Shown here: piece after piece, positions 39,659-49,427 of the stretch
Layout: the number at the start of each line of letters is the position of its first letter
How positions within the stretch are numbered: position 1 is the stretch's first letter
Source: Skeletonema tropicum
Taxonomy: Eukaryota; Bacillariophyta; Thalassiosirophyceae; Thalassiosirales; Thalassiosiraceae
DNA: 64,000 nt
Direction: 5' to 3'
NCBI GenBank assembly: GCA_037178625.1
Contig: CM074136.1
Coordinates: forward strand, 248,001 to 312,000
The notes under the pieces: model-generated
What the model was told of the DNA's origin: nothing
Seen by the model: the letters and a program-made list of their open reading frames with translations, nothing else
Databases searched by the model: none
Translations under genes and position numbers: made by a program

Positions 39659-42600
39659 TCAGTCAGGGTGGTGCTGTTTCCGTTTCTTCCTCTTCGGCGG
39701 AGCATGGCGTTGAGTGGTAGCTAACAATGTGGCCTCCCCAAAAACTACGGACTCTGCTTTGCGTTTCTTATTCAATAGTGAATGTGTCTGTTGCAGTGGC
39801 GTGGGGTCTGTGACCGAGATTTTCCCCCGAGTTTTGGGACCTCCCGGGATAATTCGCTTGTTGTTGCGACGTCGCTTTGCGCGCTCCTTGCCTTTTGAGT
39901 GCTTGACTGCGGCAGAAGCTTTCTTTGCTGGAAGCGGTTTGATCTTAGATTGGCCATTTCGGCTCCTCTCATTGCTCTGTGTTGGGCGTTGACGCCGCCT
40001 CGATTGGACTGCCCGTACTGCAGGTGGTACAGGCCTGTTGGTACTCGCTAGCCACAACAGCATCGCCACCCTACTTCGGGTGTCTAACAGCTGGAAATCT
40101 CCCTCATTGTACGAGGAAGGGGACAGAGGGATCTGCTGAGCCAGCATAGTCGCATTAGCGAGGACAAACAATCCACAGTCGTGTCCATTGGTTTGTTTCG
40201 GAGAATTGTTGGAGGCATCTACTAGTGACCACTCTGCTTTCCAATCGTCACTCGGTACCCCGTGAAGTTCACTGTATTTGTCCCCCAAATACCTTAACAT
40301 TGTAGTCAGATACAATTGATTGCCCGGCTTCCTACCTTGGGAATCCCACAGGGTAATAACCTTTGTTTCTGTATTCGCCCTGAGTAATAGCCAGTGAGTT
40401 CTAGAGTGGTTGATCGGCACGAAGATCTCTTTCACTCCCAAAATCTTATTCTTCCTCCTTAAACGATTTCCCCAGCGTTTAACGCCGTCAAAGTTGTAGG
40501 ACGGAGCAGACCTGCCGTCAGCCCCCGTACGTAGGAGGGTTGACATGAAGAATGAGTTGAAGATGTAGACGTGTTGCCGATTCACCTTTGGGAGGAGGAC
40601 TCTTAGGAGATAGCCATTTATAACTTCATCATTGAGCCACTGAGGGGGTCGCAAAGACCGCATTGCATCACGCCGAACCTTGTCCCCTCCTTGGAGGCAT
40701 AACTGAAAATTAGCCGGCACGTCCCGCAAAAGGGCTCCAACTTGACATCGGTGTAAGTCTTCATCCGAGTTCCTTTGCAGAAGCCCAATGCGGTCCTGTT
40801 GTTGCGGACTCACAGCCGGTGGTAGAGTTGTAGGAGGCTGGGTAGGTAGGGCGCTCGGCTGGGCTGTACGCCTTGCTTTTTTCGGGAGAAAGATGGGAGC
40901 GAGTGCTTTTGGTTTGCGCGCAGGTGCGGCAGTCTTTGAAGTACCCTGTGGCTTTGATTTGCGATCTTCTCGTTGCTTGGCACCAGTCGTGACTTGCCCA
41001 GAAGGAGGCTCTAAAAGCCCGCCTGATTCATCCCCCGCAGCTTGCCTGCTTGCTACCGCTGCGTTCAACCAGTATTGTAGTTCAGAGGTCGGTTTCCCAT
41101 AGAGCTCGTCCGTCGGAATTTCAAGGAGACATCGTGCTTCAGCTGAGAGCCCATCGGATCCAAGATTAAGCTGATGTTCGATCTCTTTCAAAATCTCTTC
41201 TCTTGATGCAAGTGCTTTGGTTCCTTGCGTTCGATGATGTTTCGTGAGATTCCTATAGATCCACTGTGTATGCGTGAGCGAGAGTAGCTTGTCCAGGAAG
41301 CCGCTTGTCCAACTGTCGATGGTCAGAAACGAATGGTTCTTTAAAAGATGCTCCTTCTGCATCTGGAGAAACTCCTTGGATACTTTCCCCTCCATCACGT
41401 TTCTCCATCCAATCCTATCTAAGCTATTACCCACTCTACGCATCTGTTGAGACATCCTCCATCCCTGACTATGCACCATGTCCACGAATAGAGTGCTGCC
41501 CTGAAGAGAGATAAAAAGGGGTAGCCACTTCTGTATGCACGTATGCGTGCAATGTCCCTCCATCCACTCTTGTAGATCGTTTATACTGTCAAGCAATAGA
41601 CCCCTCCTAATTCTACTCTTACAGCGGTTCAGGTGATCCGCTGTTTCAAAGCAACCGCAGTTCGGACATTTATCGGAGGCATTTTTGTCATATCTAGTTA
41701 TCATTTGACCAGTTCCACAATACCCGGAGCATTGTTTCGCATACCACAGATTGAACATCTTAGGCCTGCGGTCGAGAAGCAGGCGCAATGGTTCCCAAGC
41801 AACAGAGTCGAATATATCAGGGTGTAGGAGTTGTTCATCGGCATAGAACTGTCGTGCTTTCACCTTCCCTACGTGATACCGTAGGTCCTTTGCTAAGTCT
41901 GCAGTCTGTTTGATTCCATCGATGATAACAACCGCTGCTTCTAGCGGTAAGCTCAGAGTGACCGGGAGAGAGGAGAAATTTTCAATTGCTCTCTTTATGG
42001 CTGCTTTTGCCCTGAAATCGCAGTCTACGTTCAGTCTAGCTTCCAGAGCCAGGCAAGCATAGCCCAAGCTGTCGTCCTGGTGTGCTTTCACATGAGACAG
42101 CTTGTGCGCAAGAGCCGAGACACTTTGGATTTTCCGCAGGACCCGGAGAATGTCGTTGTTCTTCGCCGATCCCGGGACACGATCGTATTTTCTGGAAAAC
42201 GTGAGAATAGTTCCTTTGTTGTCACAAAAGATGTTTGCATTGGACAATGGCACTCCATAGTGTTCCTCTATTGTCAGTAGGATAAGGTGGATAGCCAACA
42301 TCCCTAGCTGTTCTCCTCGATAGCTATTTGCCCATTTAGAGTGCTCCGTGAATTCTCCTTTAAGCCACTGTTGAGACTCTGCGCAGTAAAAAACCCAAGC
42401 CGCACCGCAGATCTCTGGCGCCAACTTTTTCATGTATGACCCGTCTGTACAACAGAACAATGAGCCTCGTTGAATAGCTTCCACAATCCACGAGGGATCC
42501 GATGAGAAGCTGATACTATCCCACATCCATTCCCCCCCTTTACTGCGGAGACGCTCAAGAAATGTAGTAGGGGCTACGACTTCTGGCTGGCTGGCCAGTG

Positions 42601-45600
42601 GCGGTCCTTGTGCTAGCAGTTTGATGGAACCATCTTCGTATTCCAGAATCGTCGTTGGTACCACTGAAGAAGCGGGCTCATCCAGCACTCGGACTGGCTG
42701 CATGATCGACACTCTGTCATTCGATTCCACGTCGTGAGCGTATTCATAAATCGTATCATCCGAATGTATCTCCACTGTCCGTGTGTTCGTGTTGAGGAAG
42801 TGACGCCAGATCCGTTTAGATGGGTTGATCCAATCTCCAAGTGGCTCCTTAAGAAACAACGATTTGCTATCAGTCAAACGTTGCAGGGATCTCTTCCACA
42901 ATTTCCAATCTGCTTCCGTCGGATATTCCGTGCCAAATTCCAGTGTTGACCGCTGTTTACCAAGGCGCCCTTCAGGTGAGTCCTTCCAATGCCCGTCAAG
43001 CAGATATTGCTCTAGATATCGTCCATTTGGCGTAGTCACGTCAGAGAGGAACATTGCCTCCTGAGCTTTCCTCACTCTATTGACTCGCTGTAGCTCCGTC
43101 CCTCGTAGACCCAGTTCAACCATGCAGTCCATAATAGCCCTATCCTTGCTCCTCGGGATGGGGATGTCATCATATTGCAGATCCAGCACGATTCCCAGTT
43201 CGTCTATCTTCTCCCATAGGGCTTTCGCCCATGCGTTGGTTGATAAATGACCCCAAACTTCAAAGTCATAGTTGAAGGGACAGTCCGGTACCCCTATTTC
43301 CACTTGAAGGTGTTCCATAGCTGCTCTTAAAGTGATCCCTAGGGCTGAAGGTGTTCCATAGTGTTGCAAGAATGAAGATAAAGTAGCAGCCGCAGTTTCC
43401 ACCGTCAAGTCGTAGAGACCGATTCCACCAAACGTGGCCGGCAGGTATCTCCATTCCTTGGTAATTGATCGGTTGACACCTAGGTTGCTTAACATATAGA
43501 AATCTGCTGACATCAATCCTTTTTTGAGCTCAGGGATTGACGCCGAGCAGGCCCCCAGACCGTACCTGAGTCCAGACCATAGCTGATTGGTGTAGCTCAT
43601 CCACACCGAACGAGTTGGTATTTGCCCGCTCTTAATCTGAGCCGTCCACGTTGTCATTTTTTCTCTCATCTGCTCGAAGTGCTGGTCTGGTTTCCCATCC
43701 GGTCTAGCGTAGAGACCTAAGTTGTTGTCAGCTTTATTCGATGGCAACCTATCTATTTGCGCAGAGCCCCCGTCAGTAGTGGGGACGTGGAAAATCAAGT
43801 CATCCAGTTCACTCATGTCAACCTCTTCGCCGTCTGAGGGCATCGCTTTTTGATCCGTGTAACACCAGCCGCCCTTTCCATCGGGTGTTTGATCGTGTAT
43901 TGTAACTCCACATTTGTCTGGTTTCAAAGCGCCACCCGTTTCCCCCAAGGCACCTGCCCAATCCGAGATTGACTCTTGCCCTCTAGCACTTGTCGAGATA
44001 ATGTCATCGTCAGCTCTAAGACCTTCCCACAAATTGGTATCATCCACGTACAGAAGTCCCACCTGATTAATCTTTTTATGTGAGATTGGACACTTCACTT
44101 CCACTCCATGCCCATTAGTTTTATGGGTATTAATCATGACCGTGCTGATCTGTTGCCATGTCGGTGGAGCTGCACCGTTCCCTTGAGCGAGACCGTGTTT
44201 CCCGTCCTCTTTCCCACCAAAATATGAAGAGGATTGGCCAAAACCAGTTCTTAGGAAAAACTCCATATTATGCAAGGGGCGGAGCATCGACAGTGCCGCA
44301 CATTTGGGCACTTTAAACGCCTGTAGAGTGAGGCTGGCTATAGGAAGAGCAACCCGGTCGTAGCACTGGGCCGCATCAACCTGTGCCACCAGGAGGGGTC
44401 TTTTGGTGATTCGGGCAATGTCGTACATCAATACTTGTTGCAGGATTGCATCCTCTGCCGTGCGTCCCTTCCCACTGTAGATCTCCTCCGGGACCATCCC
44501 CTTTGCTCGGGCGAGGTCCAGCATGCGATGTCCAAAAATCAACTTATTACAGAAATTGAAGTCAGCCTCAAGCAAGAGAATAGCTCTCAATTTATTCACC
44601 AACGCCACACCTGCAATCTTCTCGAGCATTACCGACAGACCCCGAGCCCAACGTTCTGGGCCGGTTCCTGTTTGGATCATAAGAGAGAACTTCTTTGCTA
44701 GCAACCTGGACAGGTCGTCATCGAAAGCTATCGACTTATAGTGACCAAAATGCAGTCCCGATATCGAGGATGACGTTCTTTCTTTCACTTTCCTCCAGTA
44801 ATATTGGTAGTCCTCCTGTGAAACGACAACGGAAATCTCACCATCGCCAATCTTTTTCCAGATGGCTGCTATTTCGTCCAGTATCAGTATTGTGCGTTGA
44901 TCTGTGTCTGGGGGAGGGGCGAAGGATCCTTCAAGTATTTCTACCGCTGTATTTGTGTCGGCATAGACTCCCAGGAGGTCGAATAGTACCCCTTGGCAAA
45001 CTGGGGCAGAAGTAGCTCTTCCAAACCTTGTGCGGAGTTCTGACTTCAGTGCCTCTTCAATCGATTCTTTTGTTGCGTGCTCGACCACTTTCCCGTCTGC
45101 TTGTGTAACTTCCACTCTTGTAACATTCATCACTCCTTGCTGCTTTGTTGCTCGTTTAATACCCTGCCACTGTTTTCTCTGAGCCTCCCCTTTGAGGATC
45201 AGCTCCACCCGCTTGGCTTCATCAACACGTTCATTTATCACAGCATCGGTCAACTTCTCGTGTAAAAAATGCTTTCTGAGGTAAGGTGATTCAGCCATGA
45301 GTTCTCGTGTGCGTTTTTTGGTCTCCTTGTACAGCTGAACCACTTCATCGACAGGGTACCGAAGACAGTCCTCCATTCCTTTGCGCCTGGCGAATCTTCT
45401 CAAATTGCCCCAATTGACCTTTTTTCCTTGGTGATGTCGTAGTATCCATTTCAGGAGGTGGCATTTATCCATCCACGATTGTATTGCTGGAGAGAACTCA
45501 TAATGCGCCGGGTAAATCACTCTGCATTTCGCCTCTGCGTGTAGCATCTCCTCTTCAATCATGTTGTCCAGGATTTCCATCTTGGACACCACTTCAGCCG

Positions 45601-47026
45601 AGGGCGGGAATGAGGCTATCCTATTTACTTCTTTGAGCTTCTGGGGGATGCGTCTATCTGTGAAGCCTTTTTTTAATTGTGCAAGGTACTTCACTCTAAT
45701 CCGCGGCACCTTGGAGTTAAGCTTTCTAGCCTTCGGTGGCACAATACGACAGATAGAAGTGCCAATAACCGACCGCATCTGTAGGTCGACAACCACTGGC
45801 CGGTGATCTCCCAAATCACCGTCGAACGGTAAGTAGCTGGCTCCAGTTAGTTCAACGTCATCCGAGATCCAAATACCGTCTATGGCCCCATTCTTTTGGC
45901 TGTTGCCTCGAAAATGTGTAGCAGGACCTCTTCTGCCGGGGACCATACGGTGCACTGCTTCCCTCATGCGGATATCATCCTCTGCAAGTCGTTTACTGAG
46001 GACTCCGTCCAACACATTCTCATTAGCATCCATCATCAGAACAACCCTGTCGCCTTTGCTGCGCCACCGTTTGATGGCATCGACAATGTGTCTCCGGAAC
46101 AGATCCTTGGGGTTGGTCTTCAGCTGGTGCGATTGGATGTATCTCTCAATATGTTGATAGTATGTACCAACCCCTTCTGATTTACAGGGCGCGTAGGCAC
46201 TTAAGAAGACTGTTCTCACGCCATTGACCGGCTCCGTCCTATACCAGCTGAACATTCCCAGCTCAGTGGAATCTTTACCGCAGGTCATGGGTAAGCCCGA
46301 CAACTCGTCTCTAATCACAACTGCTGTCCCCCCCGCTTGAACATTACCAATGTTCTGAAGTTCCCGAGTGTTCTGAGAATGTACTGATTTGATTCTGTCA
46401 TCTCCATGCCTTAGCATCGAGGCTACCGTCACTGATGATTTTAGATGGTGGAAGTTGGTGTTGGTCTCCTGGAGCCCCAGAACATCCACACCATACGTCC
46501 GCAGGACGTGCTTGAGTCTATCTACCTTGTGGTTGTTGTGCTTCCACAGACTGAGCCCGTTGATATTCAACGACATTATTCGAACTACATCACTGCCCTT
46601 CTCCTCCACCCTCAAGTTCCCGTAAATTTTCACAATCGTATTCTCCACTGTCTGGCCAAGTGGACGGAGTTCTTTCGTCGAGGAGGTTCTATCTTGTTTC
46701 TCCCTCTCTTTGTGCCTATAATCATCAAGCAGTTCATTGAGGTCTTTTGCTGACGGATCATCGCACCAACGCTGCCTATTTGCTATGAGCTGCCTCATCG
46801 TATCTGCATCTAACTTATCACTTGTATTATTCTTTTCGCTGCTGTACCTCCCTCTAAATTTGACGTGGTTGCGTGTATTCGAGAGTCGGTACTGTTGTGC
46901 ACGCCGGGCCGATTTCTTCTGATTGGAGGTACTGCGGCGAGGTTGTTGCTTACGTTGCCTCTCTTGAATGGATTGGCTCACCTCGGGGTATCGGGCAAAA
47001 TACCGTAGAGGCTGCCCATTATCCAT
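39659..47026 (-). CDS. Retrotransposon polyprotein: AP endonuclease - RT - RNase H - CCHC - Ulp1 protease
   Basis: 2455 residues, uninterrupted. (1) Basic N-terminus 1-147. (2) Apurinic-type endonuclease about 148-415: N154 in LNING, E187 in LQET, D333/N335 in MDANEN, IDG at 382-384, D407-H408 in GDHRP. (3) Reverse transcriptase about 690-1080: D884 in VDAAQCYDRV, LAQGNGAAPPTW, D995-D996 in LLYVDDTN. (4) RNase H from about 1522: D1528 in CTDGSY, then YRGEQLG, IFCDNKG and VDCDFRAK. (5) CCHC finger from C1787 (CPNCGCFETADHLNRC). (6) Ulp1/C48-type cysteine protease about 2130-2310: WLNDEVINGYL, H2211 in THWLLL, D2228 in LWDSQG, Q2278, C2284 in GHDCGLFV. (7) Basic, NLS-like tail. It would copy its RNA into chromosomal target sites; the protease could process the polyprotein or remove SUMO-like modifiers. 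The start codon overlaps the stop of the upstream ORF. Confidence 0.9.
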   Translation of the reverse strand: MDNGQPLRYFARYPEVSQSIQERQRKQQPRRSTSNQKKSARRAQQYRLSNTRNHVKFRGRYSSEKNNTSDKLDADTMRQLIANRQRWCDDPSAKDLNELLDDYRHKEREKQDRTSSTKELRPLGQTVENTIVKIYGNLRVEEKGSDVVRIMSLNINGLSLWKHNNHKVDRLKHVLRTYGVDVLGLQETNTNFHHLKSSVTVASMLRHGDDRIKSVHSQNTRELQNIGNVQAGGTAVVIRDELSGLPMTCGKDSTELGMFSWYRTEPVNGVRTVFLSAYAPCKSEGVGTYYQHIERYIQSHQLKTNPKDLFRRHIVDAIKRWRSKGDRVVLMMDANENVLDGVLSKRLAEDDIRMREAVHRMVPGRRGPATHFRGNSQKNGAIDGIWISDDVELTGASYLPFDGDLGDHRPVVVDLQMRSVIGTSICRIVPPKARKLNSKVPRIRVKYLAQLKKGFTDRRIPQKLKEVNRIASFPPSAEVVSKMEILDNMIEEEMLHAEAKCRVIYPAHYEFSPAIQSWMDKCHLLKWILRHHQGKKVNWGNLRRFARRKGMEDCLRYPVDEVVQLYKETKKRTRELMAESPYLRKHFLHEKLTDAVINERVDEAKRVELILKGEAQRKQWQGIKRATKQQGVMNVTRVEVTQADGKVVEHATKESIEEALKSELRTRFGRATSAPVCQGVLFDLLGVYADTNTAVEILEGSFAPPPDTDQRTILILDEIAAIWKKIGDGEISVVVSQEDYQYYWRKVKERTSSSISGLHFGHYKSIAFDDDLSRLLAKKFSLMIQTGTGPERWARGLSVMLEKIAGVALVNKLRAILLLEADFNFCNKLIFGHRMLDLARAKGMVPEEIYSGKGRTAEDAILQQVLMYDIARITKRPLLVAQVDAAQCYDRVALPIASLTLQAFKVPKCAALSMLRPLHNMEFFLRTGFGQSSSYFGGKEDGKHGLAQGNGAAPPTWQQISTVMINTHKTNGHGVEVKCPISHKKINQVGLLYVDDTNLWEGLRADDDIISTSARGQESISDWAGALGETGGALKPDKCGVTIHDQTPDGKGGWCYTDQKAMPSDGEEVDMSELDDLIFHVPTTDGGSAQIDRLPSNKADNNLGLYARPDGKPDQHFEQMREKMTTWTAQIKSGQIPTRSVWMSYTNQLWSGLRYGLGACSASIPELKKGLMSADFYMLSNLGVNRSITKEWRYLPATFGGIGLYDLTVETAAATLSSFLQHYGTPSALGITLRAAMEHLQVEIGVPDCPFNYDFEVWGHLSTNAWAKALWEKIDELGIVLDLQYDDIPIPRSKDRAIMDCMVELGLRGTELQRVNRVRKAQEAMFLSDVTTPNGRYLEQYLLDGHWKDSPEGRLGKQRSTLEFGTEYPTEADWKLWKRSLQRLTDSKSLFLKEPLGDWINPSKRIWRHFLNTNTRTVEIHSDDTIYEYAHDVESNDRVSIMQPVRVLDEPASSVVPTTILEYEDGSIKLLAQGPPLASQPEVVAPTTFLERLRSKGGEWMWDSISFSSDPSWIVEAIQRGSLFCCTDGSYMKKLAPEICGAAWVFYCAESQQWLKGEFTEHSKWANSYRGEQLGMLAIHLILLTIEEHYGVPLSNANIFCDNKGTILTFSRKYDRVPGSAKNNDILRVLRKIQSVSALAHKLSHVKAHQDDSLGYACLALEARLNVDCDFRAKAAIKRAIENFSSLPVTLSLPLEAAVVIIDGIKQTADLAKDLRYHVGKVKARQFYADEQLLHPDIFDSVAWEPLRLLLDRRPKMFNLWYAKQCSGYCGTGQMITRYDKNASDKCPNCGCFETADHLNRCKSRIRRGLLLDSINDLQEWMEGHCTHTCIQKWLPLFISLQGSTLFVDMVHSQGWRMSQQMRRVGNSLDRIGWRNVMEGKVSKEFLQMQKEHLLKNHSFLTIDSWTSGFLDKLLSLTHTQWIYRNLTKHHRTQGTKALASREEILKEIEHQLNLGSDGLSAEARCLLEIPTDELYGKPTSELQYWLNAAVASRQAAGDESGGLLEPPSGQVTTGAKQREDRKSKPQGTSKTAAPARKPKALAPIFLPKKARRTAQPSALPTQPPTTLPPAVSPQQQDRIGLLQRNSDEDLHRCQVGALLRDVPANFQLCLQGGDKVRRDAMRSLRPPQWLNDEVINGYLLRVLLPKVNRQHVYIFNSFFMSTLLRTGADGRSAPSYNFDGVKRWGNRLRRKNKILGVKEIFVPINHSRTHWLLLRANTETKVITLWDSQGRKPGNQLYLTTMLRYLGDKYSELHGVPSDDWKAEWSLVDASNNSPKQTNGHDCGLFVLANATMLAQQIPLSPSSYNEGDFQLLDTRSRVAMLLWLASTNRPVPPAVRAVQSRRRQRPTQSNERSRNGQSKIKPLPAKKASAAVKHSKGKERAKRRRNNKRIIPGGPKTRGKISVTDPTPLQQTHSLLNKKRKAESVVFGEATLLATTQRHAPPKRKKRKQHHPD

Positions 47027-48909
47027 TACACCATGGGCCCCACAACACCTATATCAGATGGAGGGGCCTGGGAGAGAGCTGCCTCGGCTTGTGAGACCGA
47101 GACGTCGACGCAGTCATTAGATACCAATCTAACAAGGAATGATTCACTACCGCGATTGTGTAGAATAAATTTGGTGTAGATGCTACACACATCCGAATCT
47201 TCACCGCAATACGTATTGCCATTTTCCAAAATATTGTCACTGTTGTTATGATTTTGTAGCACAACTTCGACCGTAGACGTCATCCAATTCACAACCCTAA
47301 AAGGACTATAGCCAGAAGTGTTGTTGTTATGTGAAAGAGCGACAAAGGGTCTACTTTGTTGTGTACATCTCCAATTATATTTGTGGCGTACAAGTGCCGC
47401 GTCTTCCATGCAAATTTGCTCCGATATAGGTTCTTCATCATGCCAAGGTGGGGGCCAAGGTGGTTTAGGTGGGGGGGCTGGGATTGCACCTTTTTGATGT
47501 AGTAGATTGTTGGCAGTAAGTTGTTGGACTGCTTCCTCCCTCCTCATCTTCAAGCCTTGTTTCTCAACCGATTGTGTCACAACCCAATTGTTGTTCCAGT
47601 TTCTCTCCTCTCCATCCATGAGATTAAAAGTCGTCCATCCCTGCGTTGTGTCCATTGACCGGCAGAGTCTTCCATCCCTTAATCCGTCCCTCATTCCTCC
47701 GATATCTCCAAAACAATTTTCCAAAATATTGTCACTGTTGTTATGATTTTGTAGCACAACTTCGACTGTAGACGTCATCCAATTCACAACCCTAAAAGGA
47801 CTATAGCCAGAAGTGTTGTTGTTATGTGAAAGAGCGACAAAGGGTCTACTTTGTTGTGTACATCTCCAATTATATTTGTGGCGTACAAGTGCCGCGTCTT
47901 CCATGCAAATTTGCTCCGATATAGGTTCTTCATCATGCCAAGGTGGGAGCCAAGGTGGTTTAGGTGGGGGGGCTGGGATTGCACCTTTTTGATGTAGTAG
48001 ATTGTTGGCAGTAAGTTGTTGGACTGCTTCCTCCCTCCTCATCTTCAAGCCTTGTTTCTCAACCGATTGTGTCACAACCCAATTGTTGTTCCAGTTTCTC
48101 TCCTCTCCATCCATGAGATTAAAAGTCGTCCATCCCTGCGTTGTGTCCATTGACCGGCAGAGTCTTCCATCCCTTAATCCGTCCCTCATTCCTCCGATAT
48201 CTCCAAAACAATTTTCCAAAATATTGTCACTGTTGTTATGATTTTGTAGCACAACTTCGACTGTAGACGTCATCCAATTCACAACCCTAAAAGGACTATA
48301 GCCAGAAGTGTTGTTGTTATGTGAAAGAGCGACAAAGGGTCTACTTTGTTGTGTACATCTCCAATTATATTTGTGGCGTACAAGTGCCGCGTCTTCCATG
48401 CAAATTTGCTCCGATATAGGTTCTTCATCATGCCAAGGTGGGGGCCAAGGTGGTTTAGGTGGGGGGGCTGGGATTGCACCTTTTTGATGTAGTAGATTGT
48501 TGGCAGTAAGTTGTTGGACTGCTTCCTCCCTCCTCATCTTCAAGCCTTGTTTCTCAACCGATTGTGTCACAACCCAATTGTTGTTCCAGTTTCTCTCCTC
48601 TCCATCCATGAGATTAAAAGTCGTCCATCCCTGCGTTGTGTCCATTGACCGGCAGAGTCTTCCATCCCGTAATCCGTCCCTCATTCCTCCGATATCTCCA
48701 AAACACCATTCCTGTTTGATGTTGCAACCGGCCGGCCACATGGCCCTGCCGCCGCCCTTCCCAAACAATGTGAGTGTAGTGTCAATTGATGCGTACTTTT
48801 TTGCCGTAGTAAGTCTCGTTTTTAAGGAGCCATTCATATGGTTATTATACATTATAGTGTTGTCGTACCCTGTTCCCAGGGTGCAGTTGGTAGCGGTGTC
48901 GGCTGCCAT
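47026..48909 (-). CDS. ORF1 candidate: three tandem 165-residue repeats, stop overlaps ORF2 start
   Basis: 627 residues, ATG at 48909. A unique N-terminus (1-68) is followed by three almost identical 165-residue units starting at residues 69, 234 and 399 (each CFGDIGGMRDGL..., RNWNNNWVV, PAPPPKPPWPPPW or LPPW, ICMEDAALVRHKYNW, NHNNSDNILEN), then a unique C-terminus (564-627, with YCGEDSDVCSIYTKF). Trp, Asn and Pro rich; no RRM, coiled coil or zinc knuckle seen. The terminal TAA (47028-47026) shares its last A with the ATG of the 2455-codon ORF, giving TAATG. In LINEs such as SART1 this arrangement allows translation of ORF2 by termination-reinitiation. If it is ORF1, it would bind the element RNA; a host gene with a retrotransposon inserted at its end is the alternative. 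Confidence 0.65.
   Translation of the reverse strand: MAADTATNCTLGTGYDNTIMYNNHMNGSLKTRLTTAKKYASIDTTLTLFGKGGGRAMWPAGCNIKQEWCFGDIGGMRDGLRDGRLCRSMDTTQGWTTFNLMDGEERNWNNNWVVTQSVEKQGLKMRREEAVQQLTANNLLHQKGAIPAPPPKPPWPPPWHDEEPISEQICMEDAALVRHKYNWRCTQQSRPFVALSHNNNTSGYSPFRVVNWMTSTVEVVLQNHNNSDNILENCFGDIGGMRDGLRDGRLCRSMDTTQGWTTFNLMDGEERNWNNNWVVTQSVEKQGLKMRREEAVQQLTANNLLHQKGAIPAPPPKPPWLPPWHDEEPISEQICMEDAALVRHKYNWRCTQQSRPFVALSHNNNTSGYSPFRVVNWMTSTVEVVLQNHNNSDNILENCFGDIGGMRDGLRDGRLCRSMDTTQGWTTFNLMDGEERNWNNNWVVTQSVEKQGLKMRREEAVQQLTANNLLHQKGAIPAPPPKPPWPPPWHDEEPISEQICMEDAALVRHKYNWRCTQQSRPFVALSHNNNTSGYSPFRVVNWMTSTVEVVLQNHNNSDNILENGNTYCGEDSDVCSIYTKFILHNRGSESFLVRLVSNDCVDVSVSQAEAALSQAPPSDIGVVGPMV
47221..48705 (-). 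repeat. Three tandem in-frame 495 bp repeats within ORF1 candidate
   Basis: Units 48705-48211, 48210-47716 and 47715-47221, each 165 codons. Only scattered differences are visible (for example GGGGGCC versus GGGAGCC near 47452/47947), so the expansion is very recent or maintained by conversion. Confidence 0.9.
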
Positions 48910-49427
48910 GGTTCATGTCGATCGCTGTAGACGATGTACTAATTCCTACGTAGGTATTTATGTCATTTTTTCATATCTTTTCCAGACAACCTGCTTGAGA
49001 TTGTTTCCTCAAAGTATGCAGCGCTCGTCATTAAAAGACTTCGCCCACGAAATGCTTTGCTTTATCGACAATCCAACAAATCTGCCCAGTCGAATGAAGC
49101 TTTCAAGTTGGTGGATCAAGTGCTTCTTTACGTCGTCAAGAAGTGCAATCTTCAGCTGAAGATATTCGTTTCGGAGCTACCATTCGCTTGCCTGTTGCCT
49201 CAGGGTGGCTGCGTGCAAAACGGTTTGAAACGAGAGAAGATGAAGTCACGAAAGAGTTGTTCATGTCTCGCCGGCAGCATCCTTTTTCTCTGTTATTTGG
49301 ACCAATCGAATGAAAAGAGACAATGACAGGCTGCCAGAAGGGTTGCCGTAGCAAAGCTATGGGTGGCAGTGATGACATTCGGTAATCAACACATTGCATT
49401 GCTTTGATCTGTCGGCGGAGGGGTGAA
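48910..49427. other. 5' flank of the retrotransposon locus
   Basis: Probable 5' UTR or promoter of the two-ORF transcript. Plus-strand open frames (48497-49159, 49057-49326) partly shadow ORF1 and show no family motif. Confidence 0.4.

Larger units (their letters stand above)
39558..48909 (-). mobile_element. Intact non-LTR retrotransposon locus with two overlapping ORFs
   Basis: Comprises a 627-codon first ORF, a 2455-codon second ORF overlapping it by one base, and a structured 3' region. Endonuclease, reverse transcriptase, RNase H and protease catalytic residues are all present. True 5' and 3' ends and a target duplication could not be fixed. Membership of the first ORF is inferred from the stop-start overlap. 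Confidence 0.7.

Noticed and set aside
40788..41102. Plus-strand ORF inside the retrotransposon
   Set aside because: Shadow of the 2455-codon frame, which carries all recognisable motifs.
39659..47026. Interpretation as a viral polyprotein
   Set aside because: The AP endonuclease plus non-LTR RT and RNase H order, and lack of capsid or envelope parts, fit a LINE-type retrotransposon.
47221..48705. Tandem repeat read as a CRISPR-like or satellite array
   Set aside because: Units are 495 bp, in frame and coding, with no short repeat/spacer pattern.
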